Shown here one piece after another: positions 34,803 to 44,998 of a stretch of DNA of 64,000 nt; position 1 is the stretch's first letter; each line of letters starts with the position of its first letter. Location of the stretch: assembly GCF_900182645.1 (NCBI RefSeq), contig NZ_FXTA01000002.1, forward strand, positions 124,001 to 188,000. The letters run 5' to 3'. The position numbers were made by a program, and so were the translations under genes. Under the pieces are notes generated by a model that did no database searches, was not told the origin of the DNA, and saw only the letters and a list, made by a program, of their open reading frames with translations. Source of the stretch: Flavobacterium resistens. GTDB lineage: Bacteria; Bacteroidota; Bacteroidia; Flavobacteriales; Flavobacteriaceae.

Positions 34803-37800
34803 ATGATAACAAACCAACGATTATTTTTTTATTGCAACTTTTTGTTGCCAAAAAAAGAATGGCTTTTAGCATTAATGATGCTATTATTCTCTGCTAATCA
34901 AATGTCGGCTCAAGGCAAAGCGATTAGCGGAGTTGTTACCTCGGCTCAGGACAAATTACCATTGCCGGGTGTGAATATTATGATAAAAGGAACCAAAACC
35001 GTTACAACAACAGGTTTTGATGGAGAGTATTCGATTAAAGCATCTCAAGGTGATGTTTTAGTTTTTTCATTTATAGGATTTCAAAACCAAGAAATCACAG
35101 TAGGAAATCAATCAAAAATTGATCTTGCATTAGGAGAAGATACAAATAAACTTAACGAAGTAGTAGTAGTAGGTTACGGTACACAGAAGAAAGCGGATCT
35201 TACCGGTTCAATTGGTGTAGTTGACATGGAAGCTGCTAAGAAAACAGTAACGTATGATCCTGCAAAAATGCTTCAGGGACAGGTTGCGGGTGTAACAGTA
35301 CAATCATCAGGAGAACCTGGAGGATTTGTGAATGTTAAAATTAGAGGTATTAATTCATTCACAAACAACAATCCTCTTTTTGTTATTGACGGAATGATTG
35401 TATCAAACCCAAATGACTTTGCGCCGGGAGATATTGAATCGATGCAGGTTTTAAAAGATGCGTCGGCGGCGGCTATTTATGGTGTTCAAGGAGCAAATGG
35501 GGTTGTAATTATTACGACTAAAAAAGGGAAAAGCGGCAAACTGGACATTAAATACAAATCGCTTGTAGGTTTTCAGAATGTAGCTAAAACATGGGATGTA
35601 ACGGATCGTGTAGGGTATCAAAAAATTACTTCGGCGGCTGAACAAAATGCTGGATTAGGAATTGCACCAGGAAATGATCCAAACAGCCCTTCGTACATTA
35701 AAAATGTAGATACAAATTGGCAAAAAGAAGCTTTTAAGACAGGTCTTGTTCAAAATCACTCGCTTACTTTTAGCGGAGGAGCTGAAACGTTAGGCTACAA
35801 TTTGAATACAGATTACTTCAAAAACACAAGTTATTTGAATTCGCCTCAGGATTACGAGAGATATTCTATGAATTTGAATTTATATGGTAAAAAAGGAAAA
35901 TTCAAATACGGTTCAAAAATTGGATATACAAAATCCGGTAAAGAAAACTTTAATGAGTATAATGGAGGAGAATCTGCAATTGTTGATTTATTAGGAGCGG
36001 TTCCAACAATGCCAGTTTACGATTCAAAAAGACTTGGTGGTTATGGTGGAACAGATAACTTGACGCAGAGAGCAATTTCTATGAACGTTATTGGCTACAA
36101 TAATCTGATTACTAATAATGGGCAAAGAAGCCGTTTTATTGGAGATATTTGGGGAGAATTGGAAATCATTAAAGGCTTAAAATATAAATTAGATTTAAGT
36201 TATGACAGATTGGATTTTCAAAATAGAAAATTCATTCCGCCAAGTGATTTAGGATGGTATTATATCACAACAAATGATGAAGCTTCTTTAGATGTTGATA
36301 ATGGAAACCAACAAAGAACTTTCGTAAACAACTTATTGACTTACGAAATTACTTTAGACAAACATAAAATCGATGCTTTAGGCGGATGGATTCAAGAAAG
36401 AAATGATTACTACAGACACTGGTCAAGAGGTGTTGGATATACTCCAGGAGAAATCAGTCAAATTCAATATGCTGATGCTACAAGTGCTGGTGAATACAAA
36501 AACACACTTACAAACATCTCTTACTTAAGCCGTTTGAATTATTCTTATGATGATCGTTATTTCATTACAGGAAACTTCAGACAAGATAAAACGTCACTTT
36601 TCAGTGAAGACAATAATACAGCAAATTTCTACTCTTTCTCAGGAGCGTGGAAATTAAGCAACGAAAAATTCATCCATTTGCCAGATTGGTTTAACACAAT
36701 CAAATTAAGAGGAGGTTACGGGGAATTAGGAAACAATACACTTGGAGTTTATGCGTATTCGCCAACAATCAATGCTTTCGCAGGATATGATTTCAATAAT
36801 ACTTTAGCGCCTGGAACTACGGTTGTAAGTGCTATTGACCCAAATGTTCACTGGGAAAAAACAGCTACTTCAAACGTTGCTGTTGAGCTTGGATTCTTAG
36901 ATAACGATTTACAGATTACAGCTGAATATTATCAGAAAAAATCAACAGATTTATTGATTGGAGTTCCGTTACCATATTCAACTGGAGCATTTCCAGCAAG
37001 TATTACAACAAATGCTGGAGCAGTTAAGAATAGTGGTTTTGAGTTTACAGCAACGTATAACAACAATCACCACGAATTTAAATACAATATTTCGGCAAAC
37101 TTAGGAACCTTGAAAAATGAGGTTTTACAAATTGGTCTTGATGGGAATCCAATTTATGGAGCAGCTTCAAAAACAGAGGTTGGAAGATCTATCGGAGAAC
37201 TTTATACGTATCAAGTTGCTGGGATTTTCCAAAATGCTGCGGACTTAGCTTCTTCACCAACTCAGACTAATGCAGGTGTTGGAGATCTTAAATTCGCTGA
37301 TTTAAATGGTGACGGCCAGATTACAGATGCTGATAGAAAGTTTATGGGAGTTACAATTCCGAAATACAGCTACGGAATCAATTTTGGTGCAAATTATAAA
37401 AATTGGGATTTCTCTATGTTCTGGCAAGGTTCAGGAGGAAACAAAGTATTCAACGGATTGTATCGTAATTTAATGACAGAGCAATATGGAAATCATAGTG
37501 TGGATGCATTGAACTACTGGACGCCAACAAATACAAATACAAATGTTCCTCGTCCAATTATTGGAGATCCAAACGGAAATGCAAGAGATTCTGACAGATT
37601 TATTGAAAGTGGTGATTATATCAAATTGCAGACATTGGAAATAGGATATTCAATTCCAATGCCAAAAGATTTGTTTATTCAAAGAGCGAAAGTATATGTA
37701 AATGGTCAAAACTTATGGATCATTAGCAAATACAAAGGTTACGATCCAGATTTTAATTACAATGACGGATTATTTTCTAGAGGATATGATGCTGGATCAT

Positions 37801-37847
37801 TCCCAAATCCAAGAACAATTTCTTTGGGTGTTGAAGTAACTTTTTAA
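34803..37847 (+). CDS. SusC/RagA-type TonB-dependent outer-membrane transporter (arabinan)
   Basis: This 1014-aa outer-membrane protein has an N-terminal signal, then a carboxypeptidase-regulatory-like domain (ISGVVTSAQDKLPLPGVNIMIKG), the TonB-box/plug sequence (NEVVVVGYGTQKKADLTGS) and a long beta-barrel ending in SLGVEVTF. With the following SusD it forms the gated import complex for oligosaccharides. Neighbouring arabinanases make arabino-oligosaccharides the likely cargo. It is first of the enzyme operon and directly downstream of an AraR-type operator, so it should be induced by arabinose. Confidence 0.95.
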   Translation: MITNQRLFFYCNFLLPKKEWLLALMMLLFSANQMSAQGKAISGVVTSAQDKLPLPGVNIMIKGTKTVTTTGFDGEYSIKASQGDVLVFSFIGFQNQEITVGNQSKIDLALGEDTNKLNEVVVVGYGTQKKADLTGSIGVVDMEAAKKTVTYDPAKMLQGQVAGVTVQSSGEPGGFVNVKIRGINSFTNNNPLFVIDGMIVSNPNDFAPGDIESMQVLKDASAAAIYGVQGANGVVIITTKKGKSGKLDIKYKSLVGFQNVAKTWDVTDRVGYQKITSAAEQNAGLGIAPGNDPNSPSYIKNVDTNWQKEAFKTGLVQNHSLTFSGGAETLGYNLNTDYFKNTSYLNSPQDYERYSMNLNLYGKKGKFKYGSKIGYTKSGKENFNEYNGGESAIVDLLGAVPTMPVYDSKRLGGYGGTDNLTQRAISMNVIGYNNLITNNGQRSRFIGDIWGELEIIKGLKYKLDLSYDRLDFQNRKFIPPSDLGWYYITTNDEASLDVDNGNQQRTFVNNLLTYEITLDKHKIDALGGWIQERNDYYRHWSRGVGYTPGEISQIQYADATSAGEYKNTLTNISYLSRLNYSYDDRYFITGNFRQDKTSLFSEDNNTANFYSFSGAWKLSNEKFIHLPDWFNTIKLRGGYGELGNNTLGVYAYSPTINAFAGYDFNNTLAPGTTVVSAIDPNVHWEKTATSNVAVELGFLDNDLQITAEYYQKKSTDLLIGVPLPYSTGAFPASITTNAGAVKNSGFEFTATYNNNHHEFKYNISANLGTLKNEVLQIGLDGNPIYGAASKTEVGRSIGELYTYQVAGIFQNAADLASSPTQTNAGVGDLKFADLNGDGQITDADRKFMGVTIPKYSYGINFGANYKNWDFSMFWQGSGGNKVFNGLYRNLMTEQYGNHSVDALNYWTPTNTNTNVPRPIIGDPNGNARDSDRFIESGDYIKLQTLEIGYSIPMPKDLFIQRAKVYVNGQNLWIISKYKGYDPDFNYNDGLFSRGYDAGSFPNPRTISLGVEVTF

Positions 37848-37876
37848 TCTATCCTAACCATTAAAAACGAATTAAA

Positions 37877-39439
37877 ATGAAATATAAAGTATTTAATTAT
37901 ATAACAGTTTTCTTTTCATTGGCACTTGTAACCACAAGCTGCGTTGATAATGAAGACTTGAACCAAGTGGATCCTAACGTTGAAACTGCAGGTTCATTTT
38001 GGAAAACAGATCAAGATGCAATCGAAGGAGTAAATGCCGCTTACGGAAGTTTGCTTACAGATGGAACTTACATGAGAAGCACGCCATTGCTTTTAGATTT
38101 AAAAGGTGATGATACGCGCAGTAATAGCCCTTGGGGAGCGATGTACAATGTAGGTCGTTTCAACTCAAACCCAACAGATCCTGCAATTTATGGATGGGCT
38201 TTTGAAACGTATTATCAAGGAATTTACCGTGCCAATCAAGTTTTGACAAATGTTCCGGAAATACAATTTGAAGATGCAGCTCTTAAAAACAGAATTTTAG
38301 GACAAGCTTATTTTTTAAGAGGTTTATATTTCTTCCATGCAGTAAACATGTTTAAAAATGTTCCGTTGCCGACAGAAATAAAACTTTACACTCCACAAAA
38401 AACAGAAGCTGAAGGTTGGGCTCAGGTTATTGCCGATTTTAAGGCTGCTGCAGAATTGCTTCCAACATCTTATGATGCCATTACAGGAATAGATAAAGGT
38501 CAAAAAGGACGCGCAACAAAAGGAGCTGCCCTAGGATATTTAGGAAAAGCATATTTGTTTACTAAAGATTTTGCAAACGCAAAAACAACTTTCAAACAAG
38601 TAATTGATTTAGGAGTTTACTCATTAGTTTCAAACTACAGAGACAACTTTACTACTACAAATGAAAACAATTCTGAATCTCTTTTTGAAGTGCAATTCAG
38701 CAGAGATGCAGGTGGAGTTGATTTAGGCTGGGGCGGTGCACCTGCTTCAGGTTGGGGAAAAACTTCTGCTCGTGCAATTACATATGCACCAAGAGCTTTT
38801 GGATGGACAGACGTTCAGCCTTCATGGACATTATTTAATGAATATCAGCAGGAAAAAACAAAAACAAATGCTGTAGATCCTCGTTTAGACGCGACAATAT
38901 TTTATAATAAACCAGGCGGAATGCAATTGTACGGAAAAGATTTTGCTACTTTTTATGCAACAAGTCCAGCCGATTTAAATGATATTTTCTGCAGAAAATA
39001 CCAAAACTCTGACGGTCAATTTGCTGATGAATACGATTGGAGATCAGGAATTAACGAACGTTTGTTAAGATATGCAGATATCTTATTAATGTATGCTGAA
39101 ACGTTAAACGAAACGGGAGATACTCCAGGAGCTTACACTTATATTCAAATGGTAAGAAACAGAGTGAACTTGCCAGATTTAGCAACAGCAAAACCAGGAA
39201 TGAATCAGGCTCAAATGAGAGATCAAATTGGACACGAAAGATTCTTGGAATTCCCTCTTGAAGGACACCGTTTTGACGATATCCGTCGTTGGGGATGGTT
39301 GCAGGATGCTACAAAACTAGCTTGGTTAAAAACAAGAGATGTTGAGTTTAACTCATATGCGCCAGGAAGAGAATATTTCCCAATTCCGCAGTTAGAAATG
39401 GATAACAATCCAGGAACAAAACAAAATGATAGTTATTAA
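37877..39439 (+). CDS. SusD/RagB-type surface glycan-binding lipoprotein
   Basis: This 520-aa protein has a lipoprotein signal peptide with Cys in LVTTSCVDNED. Tetratricopeptide-like helices of the RagB/SusD family follow, for example NRILGQAYFLRGLYFFHA and LLRYADILLMYAETLNETG, and a C-terminal RFLEFPLEGHRFDDIRRWG. It binds glycan at the surface and caps the SusC barrel. It lies 29 bases after SusC. A strong imperfect hairpin follows, so SusC/D mRNA may be more abundant than that of the downstream enzymes. Confidence 0.95.
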   Translation: MKYKVFNYITVFFSLALVTTSCVDNEDLNQVDPNVETAGSFWKTDQDAIEGVNAAYGSLLTDGTYMRSTPLLLDLKGDDTRSNSPWGAMYNVGRFNSNPTDPAIYGWAFETYYQGIYRANQVLTNVPEIQFEDAALKNRILGQAYFLRGLYFFHAVNMFKNVPLPTEIKLYTPQKTEAEGWAQVIADFKAAAELLPTSYDAITGIDKGQKGRATKGAALGYLGKAYLFTKDFANAKTTFKQVIDLGVYSLVSNYRDNFTTTNENNSESLFEVQFSRDAGGVDLGWGGAPASGWGKTSARAITYAPRAFGWTDVQPSWTLFNEYQQEKTKTNAVDPRLDATIFYNKPGGMQLYGKDFATFYATSPADLNDIFCRKYQNSDGQFADEYDWRSGINERLLRYADILLMYAETLNETGDTPGAYTYIQMVRNRVNLPDLATAKPGMNQAQMRDQIGHERFLEFPLEGHRFDDIRRWGWLQDATKLAWLKTRDVEFNSYAPGREYFPIPQLEMDNNPGTKQNDSY

Positions 39440-39465
39440 TATTTATTTGAATTAGTTAGAATACC

Positions 39466-39508
39466 TAATATCATATGGCAGATTTATAAAGTTTGCCATG
39501 TGATATTA
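39466..39508 (+). promoter_or_regulatory. Intercistronic hairpin after susD
   Basis: TAATATCATATGGCA (39466-39480) pairs with TGCCATGTGATATTA (39494-39508), 15 bp with one G-U pair, and a loop of 13. There is no long T-run, so it looks like an mRNA-stabilising or partial-termination element between the SusCD and enzyme parts of the operon. Confidence 0.7.
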
Positions 39509-39571
39509 TCTTTAAAAGAGCATGAGATTATAGAGAGTTTAATTTATTAACATTTACTAAAATTATAACAA

Positions 39572-40582
39572 ATGAAAACAATTGCAAGTTTGGTTTTATT
39601 AGCATTATTATTAGGAAGTTGTCAAAATGAAGATACTATAATCCCTTCGAATGATGAGGCGTCTGCAACGGTAGAAACTCAAAATTCTCAGGTAAAAAAT
39701 TTAACAGCAAAAACGGTCAGCGGAAATGTTCCTTCGCATGATCCAAGCACAATAGTAAAAAGCGGTGTGAATTATTATGTTTTCACAACAGGAGATAATA
39801 TTCCAATGACATATTCAACAAACTTAACAAGCTGGACTTGGGGGACATCAGTCTTCTCGTCAACGCCAAGTTGGATTGCAGGATATGTACCGGGTTTTAC
39901 CAAAACATTTTGGGCGCCAGATGTAGCGTGGTTTAACAATCGATGGAACATGTATTACTCTTGTTCCACTTTTGGATCAGCTACCTCTGCAATTGGATTA
40001 GTGACTACTCCGGCAATTTCGCAAAGCGCAGGAACAACTTGGACAGACAGAGGCGTGGTAGTTTCTTCTTCAACAGCTTCAGATGTAAATGCAATCGACC
40101 CTTCAATTTTAGTTGATGGAAGCAATGTTTACATGGCTTATGGTTCTTGGCATGCCGGAATTGGAGTTGTTCCAATAAACGTTTCAACAGGAAAACCTAG
40201 TGCAACAAGAACAATAGTTGCTGGCGGAAACAGCGCATCTTGGGAAGCTCCTTGTTTGATTAAAGAAGGCAGTTACTATTATATGTTTGTAAACAGAGGA
40301 ACTTGCTGTAACGGTGTTAATAGTACTTATTACATTGTAGTTGGACGCTCAACAAATGTATATGGACCTTATCTGGATAAAAACGGAGTAGCTTTAACAA
40401 ATGGCGGAGGCACAACTGTTTTAGCAACGCAAGGAAACTATATTGGTCCTGGACATTTATCAAGAATTACCGGAACCCAAAAAGGAGCTGTTCATTATTA
40501 TGACGGAGCCGACAGCGGAAATCCAAAACTAGAAATTGTATATTTTACATGGTCATCAGGATGGCCTACACTTTCTTATTAA
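39572..40582 (+). CDS. GH43 endo-1,5-alpha-L-arabinanase-like lipoprotein
   Basis: This is a 336-aa five-bladed-propeller hydrolase with a lipoprotein signal peptide (LLALLLGSCQNED). The GH43 catalytic positions are visible: base Asp in VPSHDPSTI, pKa-setting Asp in VNAIDPSIL and acid Glu in SWEAPCLI. The sequence RGTCCNGVNSTYY is typical of endo-arabinanase/exo-arabinanase subfamilies. It should cut the arabinan backbone at the surface. A hairpin (40594-40620) lies between it and the next gene. Confidence 0.88.
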   Translation: MKTIASLVLLALLLGSCQNEDTIIPSNDEASATVETQNSQVKNLTAKTVSGNVPSHDPSTIVKSGVNYYVFTTGDNIPMTYSTNLTSWTWGTSVFSSTPSWIAGYVPGFTKTFWAPDVAWFNNRWNMYYSCSTFGSATSAIGLVTTPAISQSAGTTWTDRGVVVSSSTASDVNAIDPSILVDGSNVYMAYGSWHAGIGVVPINVSTGKPSATRTIVAGGNSASWEAPCLIKEGSYYYMFVNRGTCCNGVNSTYYIVVGRSTNVYGPYLDKNGVALTNGGGTTVLATQGNYIGPGHLSRITGTQKGAVHYYDGADSGNPKLEIVYFTWSSGWPTLSY

Positions 40583-40593
40583 TTTTAATATTT

Positions 40594-40620
40594 AGAGGAA
40601 AGTCTCAAAAGCTTTCCTCT
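40594..40620 (+). promoter_or_regulatory. Intercistronic hairpin
   Basis: AGAGGAAAG and CTTTCCTCT (40594-40602, 40612-40620) form a perfect 9-bp stem with a 9-base loop. It precedes the GH51 start by 22 bases and has no T-tract, so an attenuation or stability role is more likely than full termination. Confidence 0.65.
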
Positions 40621-40642
40621 TTATAAACTTTATAAAACCATT

Positions 40643-42190
40643 ATGAAAAAAGCACTTTTAATCACATTTCTTATTACCCTTTGTAATCAGGTTAGTTTTG
40701 CCCAAAATCAAACCACAGTTGTAACCATAAAAAATAATGCTGATGCTCCGGTAATCAACAAAAACATTTACGGACATTTTGCCGAACATTTAGGACGCTG
40801 TATTTACGGCGGATTTTTTGTTGGAGATACTTCAAAAATACCAAATACAAAAGGAGTTAGAAATGACATTATCGCTGCTTTAAAAGATTTAAAAATTCCG
40901 AATTTAAGATGGCCCGGCGGATGTTTTGCCGATACTTACCATTGGAAAGACGGAATTGGCCCACAAGAACAAAGACCAACAATCGTAAACAAATGGTGGG
41001 GCGGTGTAACAGAAGACAACAGTTTTGGAACTCACGATTTCCTGAATATGTGCGAACTTCTTGGAGCTGAACCTTATTTGTCAGGAAATGTTGGAAGCGG
41101 AACCGTTCAAGAATTAGCGGATTGGGTTCAGTATACCAATTTTGGAGGCAAAAGTCCGATGAGTGATTTACGTGTAAAAAATGGAAGAAAAGAACCTTGG
41201 AAAGTTAAATTTTGGGGAATTGGAAATGAAGCTTGGGGATGTGGAGGAAATATGACAGCAGAATATTATGCTGGAGAATATAGAAAATTTGCAACATTCA
41301 TGTCGGATTGGGAAAACACCGGAGGATTGACGCGAATCGCATCAGGTTCAAACAGTGCCGATTATAATTGGACAGAAGTTTTAATGAAAAACATTCCAAC
41401 AAATATGTTAGGCGGACTTGGAGTACATCATTATGCTGTAATCGAATGGGCTAAAAAAGGTGATGATAGAGATTTTACAGAAGAAGGTTATTTCAAAACA
41501 ATGAAATCAGCTTTAAAAATGGAAGAATTGGTTACCAAACATGCCGCTATCATGGATAAATACGATCCACAGAAAAAAGTTGCCATGATTGTAGACGAAT
41601 GGGGAGGTTGGTACGAAGTTGAAAAAGGAACAAATCCAGGTTTCTTATATCAGCAAAATACAATGCGTGATGCAGTTTTAGCTGGTGCGACACTGAATAT
41701 TTTCAACAACCACGCTGATCGTGTTCGTATGGCAAACTTAGCGCAATGCGTAAACGTTTTGCAAGCAGTAATCTTAACTGATAAAGCAAAAATGATTACT
41801 ACGCCAACGTATCATGTAATGAAAATGTACAGCGTACATCAAGATGCAAAATTATTGCCGGTAAGTTTTACTTCTCCAAATTATACATTTAATGGAGAAA
41901 CACTTCCTGCAGTATCGGCAGCAGCATCAAAAGATAAAAATGGAGCAGTTCATATTTCTTTAGTAAATGTGGATGCAAAAAACAAAAACAAAATAGAAAT
42001 TGATGTAAATGAACTTGGTGTTAAAACTTTTACAGGAACAGTTTTAACATCAGCAAAATTACAAGATTACAATTCATTCGATACGCCAAATAAAATTGTT
42101 CCAACAGTTTTTAAAGGTTTCGAAAACAAAAAAGGAAAACTTGAAATCACAATTCCTCCTTTCTCAGTTGTTGTTTTAGAAGGAAAATAA
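40643..42190 (+). CDS. Secreted GH51 alpha-L-arabinofuranosidase
   Basis: This 515-aa enzyme has a signal peptide (LLITFLITLCNQVSFAQ) and a GH51 barrel: acid/base Glu in FWGIGNEAWGCGG and nucleophile Glu in MIVDEWGGWYEVE. A beta-sandwich domain follows (FTGTVLTSAKLQDYNSFD). It is the classical short AbfA-type layout. It removes arabinofuranose from arabino-oligosaccharides. It starts 60 bases after the GH43 stop and is followed 12 bases later by another GH43. Confidence 0.93.
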   Translation: MKKALLITFLITLCNQVSFAQNQTTVVTIKNNADAPVINKNIYGHFAEHLGRCIYGGFFVGDTSKIPNTKGVRNDIIAALKDLKIPNLRWPGGCFADTYHWKDGIGPQEQRPTIVNKWWGGVTEDNSFGTHDFLNMCELLGAEPYLSGNVGSGTVQELADWVQYTNFGGKSPMSDLRVKNGRKEPWKVKFWGIGNEAWGCGGNMTAEYYAGEYRKFATFMSDWENTGGLTRIASGSNSADYNWTEVLMKNIPTNMLGGLGVHHYAVIEWAKKGDDRDFTEEGYFKTMKSALKMEELVTKHAAIMDKYDPQKKVAMIVDEWGGWYEVEKGTNPGFLYQQNTMRDAVLAGATLNIFNNHADRVRMANLAQCVNVLQAVILTDKAKMITTPTYHVMKMYSVHQDAKLLPVSFTSPNYTFNGETLPAVSAAASKDKNGAVHISLVNVDAKNKNKIEIDVNELGVKTFTGTVLTSAKLQDYNSFDTPNKIVPTVFKGFENKKGKLEITIPPFSVVVLEGK

Positions 42191-42202
42191 AAACATAAAA
42201 AC

Positions 42203-43828
42203 ATGAAAAAATCAAATTCCATTCTAAAAATAGCGCCGTATATCGGATTGTTTTTAGGTGCGTTATTGGTGTTTGGCTGTTCAAGCGACAGTCCAGATAC
42301 ACCTGTAACTCCAGATCCGCCGGTGGTGGTTGATCCGCCTGTGGTTACGCCGGCTTTTCCCGGACCAACTTATGCAGATAATTATACTTCAATTTCAAGT
42401 TGGGGAAGCAGATCGCAATGGAATTTGGCCAACGTGCATGATCCATCGGTAGAGAAATCTGGAGAATATTATTATATGTATCAAACTGATGCTTCTTATG
42501 GAAATGCTCACGAAGGCAACGGACATTTTTTCTACAGAAGATCAAAAGATTTAATTAATTGGGAATTCATGGGATCTTCGATGACACAGGCTCCGGCTTG
42601 GGTAAAAGATTCTTTAAACAATAAAAGAGCCAGAATGAATCCGGCACTTCCTCCAATCACAAATCCGAGTTATGGATATTGGGCGCCTTGTGTTCGAAAA
42701 GTCGGAAACAAATTCAGAATGTATTACAGCATTGTCGTAACCAATCCAATTACAGGAACAGATACCAATACATCTTGGTCAGAACGTGCTTTTATTGGTT
42801 TAGCTGAAACTGATGATTTGGCTTCAAACAATTGGGTTGATAAAGGAATGGTGGTTTGTTCTGAACCAGATGGCGTAAAAAGTTACGTTCGAAACGGAGG
42901 AAACGATTGGGATGCCTATTTTAAATTCAATGCCATCGATCCGAGTTTTATTCAGACTCCAGAAGGAGATCAGTATTTGATTTATGGTTCCTGGCATTCA
43001 GGAATCGCAGCTTTAAAACTGGATCCAGCAACTGGAAAACCAGCTAAATTAAAAACAATTGACGATTACGGAGTCCGAATTGCAGGACGCGGAAACGTGA
43101 GCACAAATCGCTGGCAAGCACTTGAAGGGCCGGAAATTATCTATAATCCAGACACACAATATTATTATCTGTTTTTGGCTTATGACGAATTATCTGTGGC
43201 GTATAATACACGCGTAGCTCGTTCAAAAAACATTTTAGGCCCGTATTTAACTATCAGCGGAAGCAGTATTACAACTGGAGCCGAGTGTTATCCAATGGTA
43301 ACGCATCCGTACCAATTTAAAAATCATACAGGTTGGGTCGGATTCTCGCATTGTGCGGTTTTTCAGAATCCAGATACAAAACAATGGTATTATGCTTCTC
43401 AGGCGCGTTTGCCTGAAGGTGTTCCGGGAATTGCAGTTTCAAATGCGGTAATGATGGGACACGTTCGCGCCATTCAATGGACAGAAGATGGCTGGCCGGT
43501 TGTCGAAGCTGAACGTTATGCAGGAGTTCCAGCAACGACAATTACAGAGGCAAATTTCATTGGAACTTGGGAACAAATCACAATGAATTACCAATACAAA
43601 ACCATGCAGAAAGCAGGAACAATTTATTTAACTGCAGACAAAAAAGTAAGCGGAGATGCTACAGGAACTTGGTCATACGACAGTACTAAAAAAATCTTAA
43701 CGGTAAACGGAGTAAAATGTAATGTCTCTGATGCTTGGGATTGGGAATTAGCAACCAGAAAAGTAACCTTGAGTTATTCTGGATATACAGGAGCAGGATT
43801 GCCTGTTTGGGGTAAAAAGATTAATTAG
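42203..43828 (+). CDS. GH43 endo-arabinanase with C-terminal domain, lipoprotein
   Basis: This 541-aa lipoprotein (GALLVFGCSSDS) has a Pro-rich linker (TPVTPDPPVVVDPPVV), then the GH43 propeller: base Asp in NVHDPSVEK, second Asp in FNAIDPSFIQ, acid Glu in ALEGPEIIYN. A beta-rich domain of about 90 residues (GTWEQITMNYQYKTMQ to the end) fits the C-terminal domain of extracellular endo-arabinanases. The linker holds the catalytic unit away from the membrane. It most likely attacks polymeric arabinan at the cell surface. Confidence 0.88.
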   Translation: MKKSNSILKIAPYIGLFLGALLVFGCSSDSPDTPVTPDPPVVVDPPVVTPAFPGPTYADNYTSISSWGSRSQWNLANVHDPSVEKSGEYYYMYQTDASYGNAHEGNGHFFYRRSKDLINWEFMGSSMTQAPAWVKDSLNNKRARMNPALPPITNPSYGYWAPCVRKVGNKFRMYYSIVVTNPITGTDTNTSWSERAFIGLAETDDLASNNWVDKGMVVCSEPDGVKSYVRNGGNDWDAYFKFNAIDPSFIQTPEGDQYLIYGSWHSGIAALKLDPATGKPAKLKTIDDYGVRIAGRGNVSTNRWQALEGPEIIYNPDTQYYYLFLAYDELSVAYNTRVARSKNILGPYLTISGSSITTGAECYPMVTHPYQFKNHTGWVGFSHCAVFQNPDTKQWYYASQARLPEGVPGIAVSNAVMMGHVRAIQWTEDGWPVVEAERYAGVPATTITEANFIGTWEQITMNYQYKTMQKAGTIYLTADKKVSGDATGTWSYDSTKKILTVNGVKCNVSDAWDWELATRKVTLSYSGYTGAGLPVWGKKIN

Positions 43829-43979
43829 AAAATTCCAATTTTTAAATTCCAAAAATTAAAAATCTGTTCAATCTGCCTAATCTGCGTGAGAAAAATTGAG
43901 CCACAGATTACACAGATTTAAAGGATTGAAAAAAAAATCAATTTAATCCTGTAATCTGTGGCAAAAAAATATAACGATA
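43829..43979. repeat. Intergenic repeat with inverted arms
   Basis: GCCACAGATTAC (43900-43911) and GTAATCTGTGGC (43951-43962) are perfect inverted arms, flanking GGATTGA/TCAATTTAATCC words. Related words occur in the gaps at 5248-5363, 13200-13287 and 47980-48163. It appears to be a dispersed intergenic repeat family rather than a promoter. Confidence 0.7.
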
Positions 43980-44924
43980 ATGAAGAATTTATTTGCAAGC
44001 CTTTTCATTTTGCTCTTATCGATTGAGGGAACTGCGCAATCGGTAAAATTTAATAATCCAATTATCAAGGATCAATACACAGGTGATCCTGCAGCATTGG
44101 TTTATAAAGACAAAGTGTATTTATACGCTGGCCACGATGAAGCGCCAAATGATTTTAATTTTTATAAGATGAACGAATGGGTTGTTTATTCTTCATCAGA
44201 TATGAAAAAATGGGAATCGCATCCAGTCCCGTTAAAAGTAACCGATTTTAAATGGGCAAAAAGTGATGCGTGGGCTTCGCAAGTAATTGAAAGAAACGGA
44301 AAATTTTATTGGTTTGTAACTGTTGAACACGGAACAATTCCTGGAAAAGCAATTGGAGTTGCGGTTTCAGATAGTCCAATCGGTCCTTTTAAAGATGCTT
44401 TAGGAAAAGCTTTAATTACAAATGACATGACCAAATATACCGATATAAGCTGGGACGACATCGATCCGACGGTTTATATCGATACTGATGGACAAGCGTA
44501 TTTGTTTTGGGGAAATACAGCGTGTCATTACGCAAAATTAAAAGAAAATATGACCGAAATAGATGGAGAAATTCATCATATCGATTTGCCACATTACACA
44601 GAAGCACCATGGATTCACAAACATAAAGATTGGTATTATTTGTCATACGCTTACGAATTTCCAGAGAAAATCGCCTACGCCATGAGCAAATCAATCAACG
44701 GCCCGTGGGAATTCAAAGGAATTTTAAATGAATTGGCCGGAAACAGCAATACAAATCATCAATCAATAATTGATTTTAAAGGGCAGTCGTATTTTATTTA
44801 TCACAATGGAGCGTCAATTCCGCACGGAGGAAGTTTCAGAAGATCGGTTTGCGTTGATAAATTATTTTATAACAAAGACGGAACAATGAAAAGAGTTGTA
44901 ATGACTTCTGAAGGAATACAATAG
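43980..44924 (+). CDS. Secreted GH43 glycosidase (arabinofuranosidase/xylosidase type)
   Basis: This 314-aa protein has a signal peptide (FASLFILLLSIEGTAQS). GH43 residues: Asp in QYTGDPAALVYKDK, Asp in WDDIDPTVYID, and Glu in HYTEAPWIHKH. The loop VYSSSDMKKWESH is common in arabinofuranosidase subgroups of the family. It is preceded by the repeat gap but not by a clear promoter, so it probably remains in the operon. Linkage specificity cannot be told from sequence; arabinose side-chain removal fits its neighbours. Confidence 0.85.
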   Translation: MKNLFASLFILLLSIEGTAQSVKFNNPIIKDQYTGDPAALVYKDKVYLYAGHDEAPNDFNFYKMNEWVVYSSSDMKKWESHPVPLKVTDFKWAKSDAWASQVIERNGKFYWFVTVEHGTIPGKAIGVAVSDSPIGPFKDALGKALITNDMTKYTDISWDDIDPTVYIDTDGQAYLFWGNTACHYAKLKENMTEIDGEIHHIDLPHYTEAPWIHKHKDWYYLSYAYEFPEKIAYAMSKSINGPWEFKGILNELAGNSNTNHQSIIDFKGQSYFIYHNGASIPHGGSFRRSVCVDKLFYNKDGTMKRVVMTSEGIQ

Positions 44925-44998
44925 ATTGTCAGTCTGAGCGAAGTCGAAGACAGTCGCAGTTTTCAGTAACCAAATTTAAATTTACTTACATAACTTAT
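44925..44998. repeat. Gap with a dispersed intergenic word
   Basis: GTCAGTCTGAGCGAAGTCGA, beginning at 44929, is a sequence I recall as common between flavobacterial genes. It has no obvious coding or promoter function. Confidence 0.45.
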
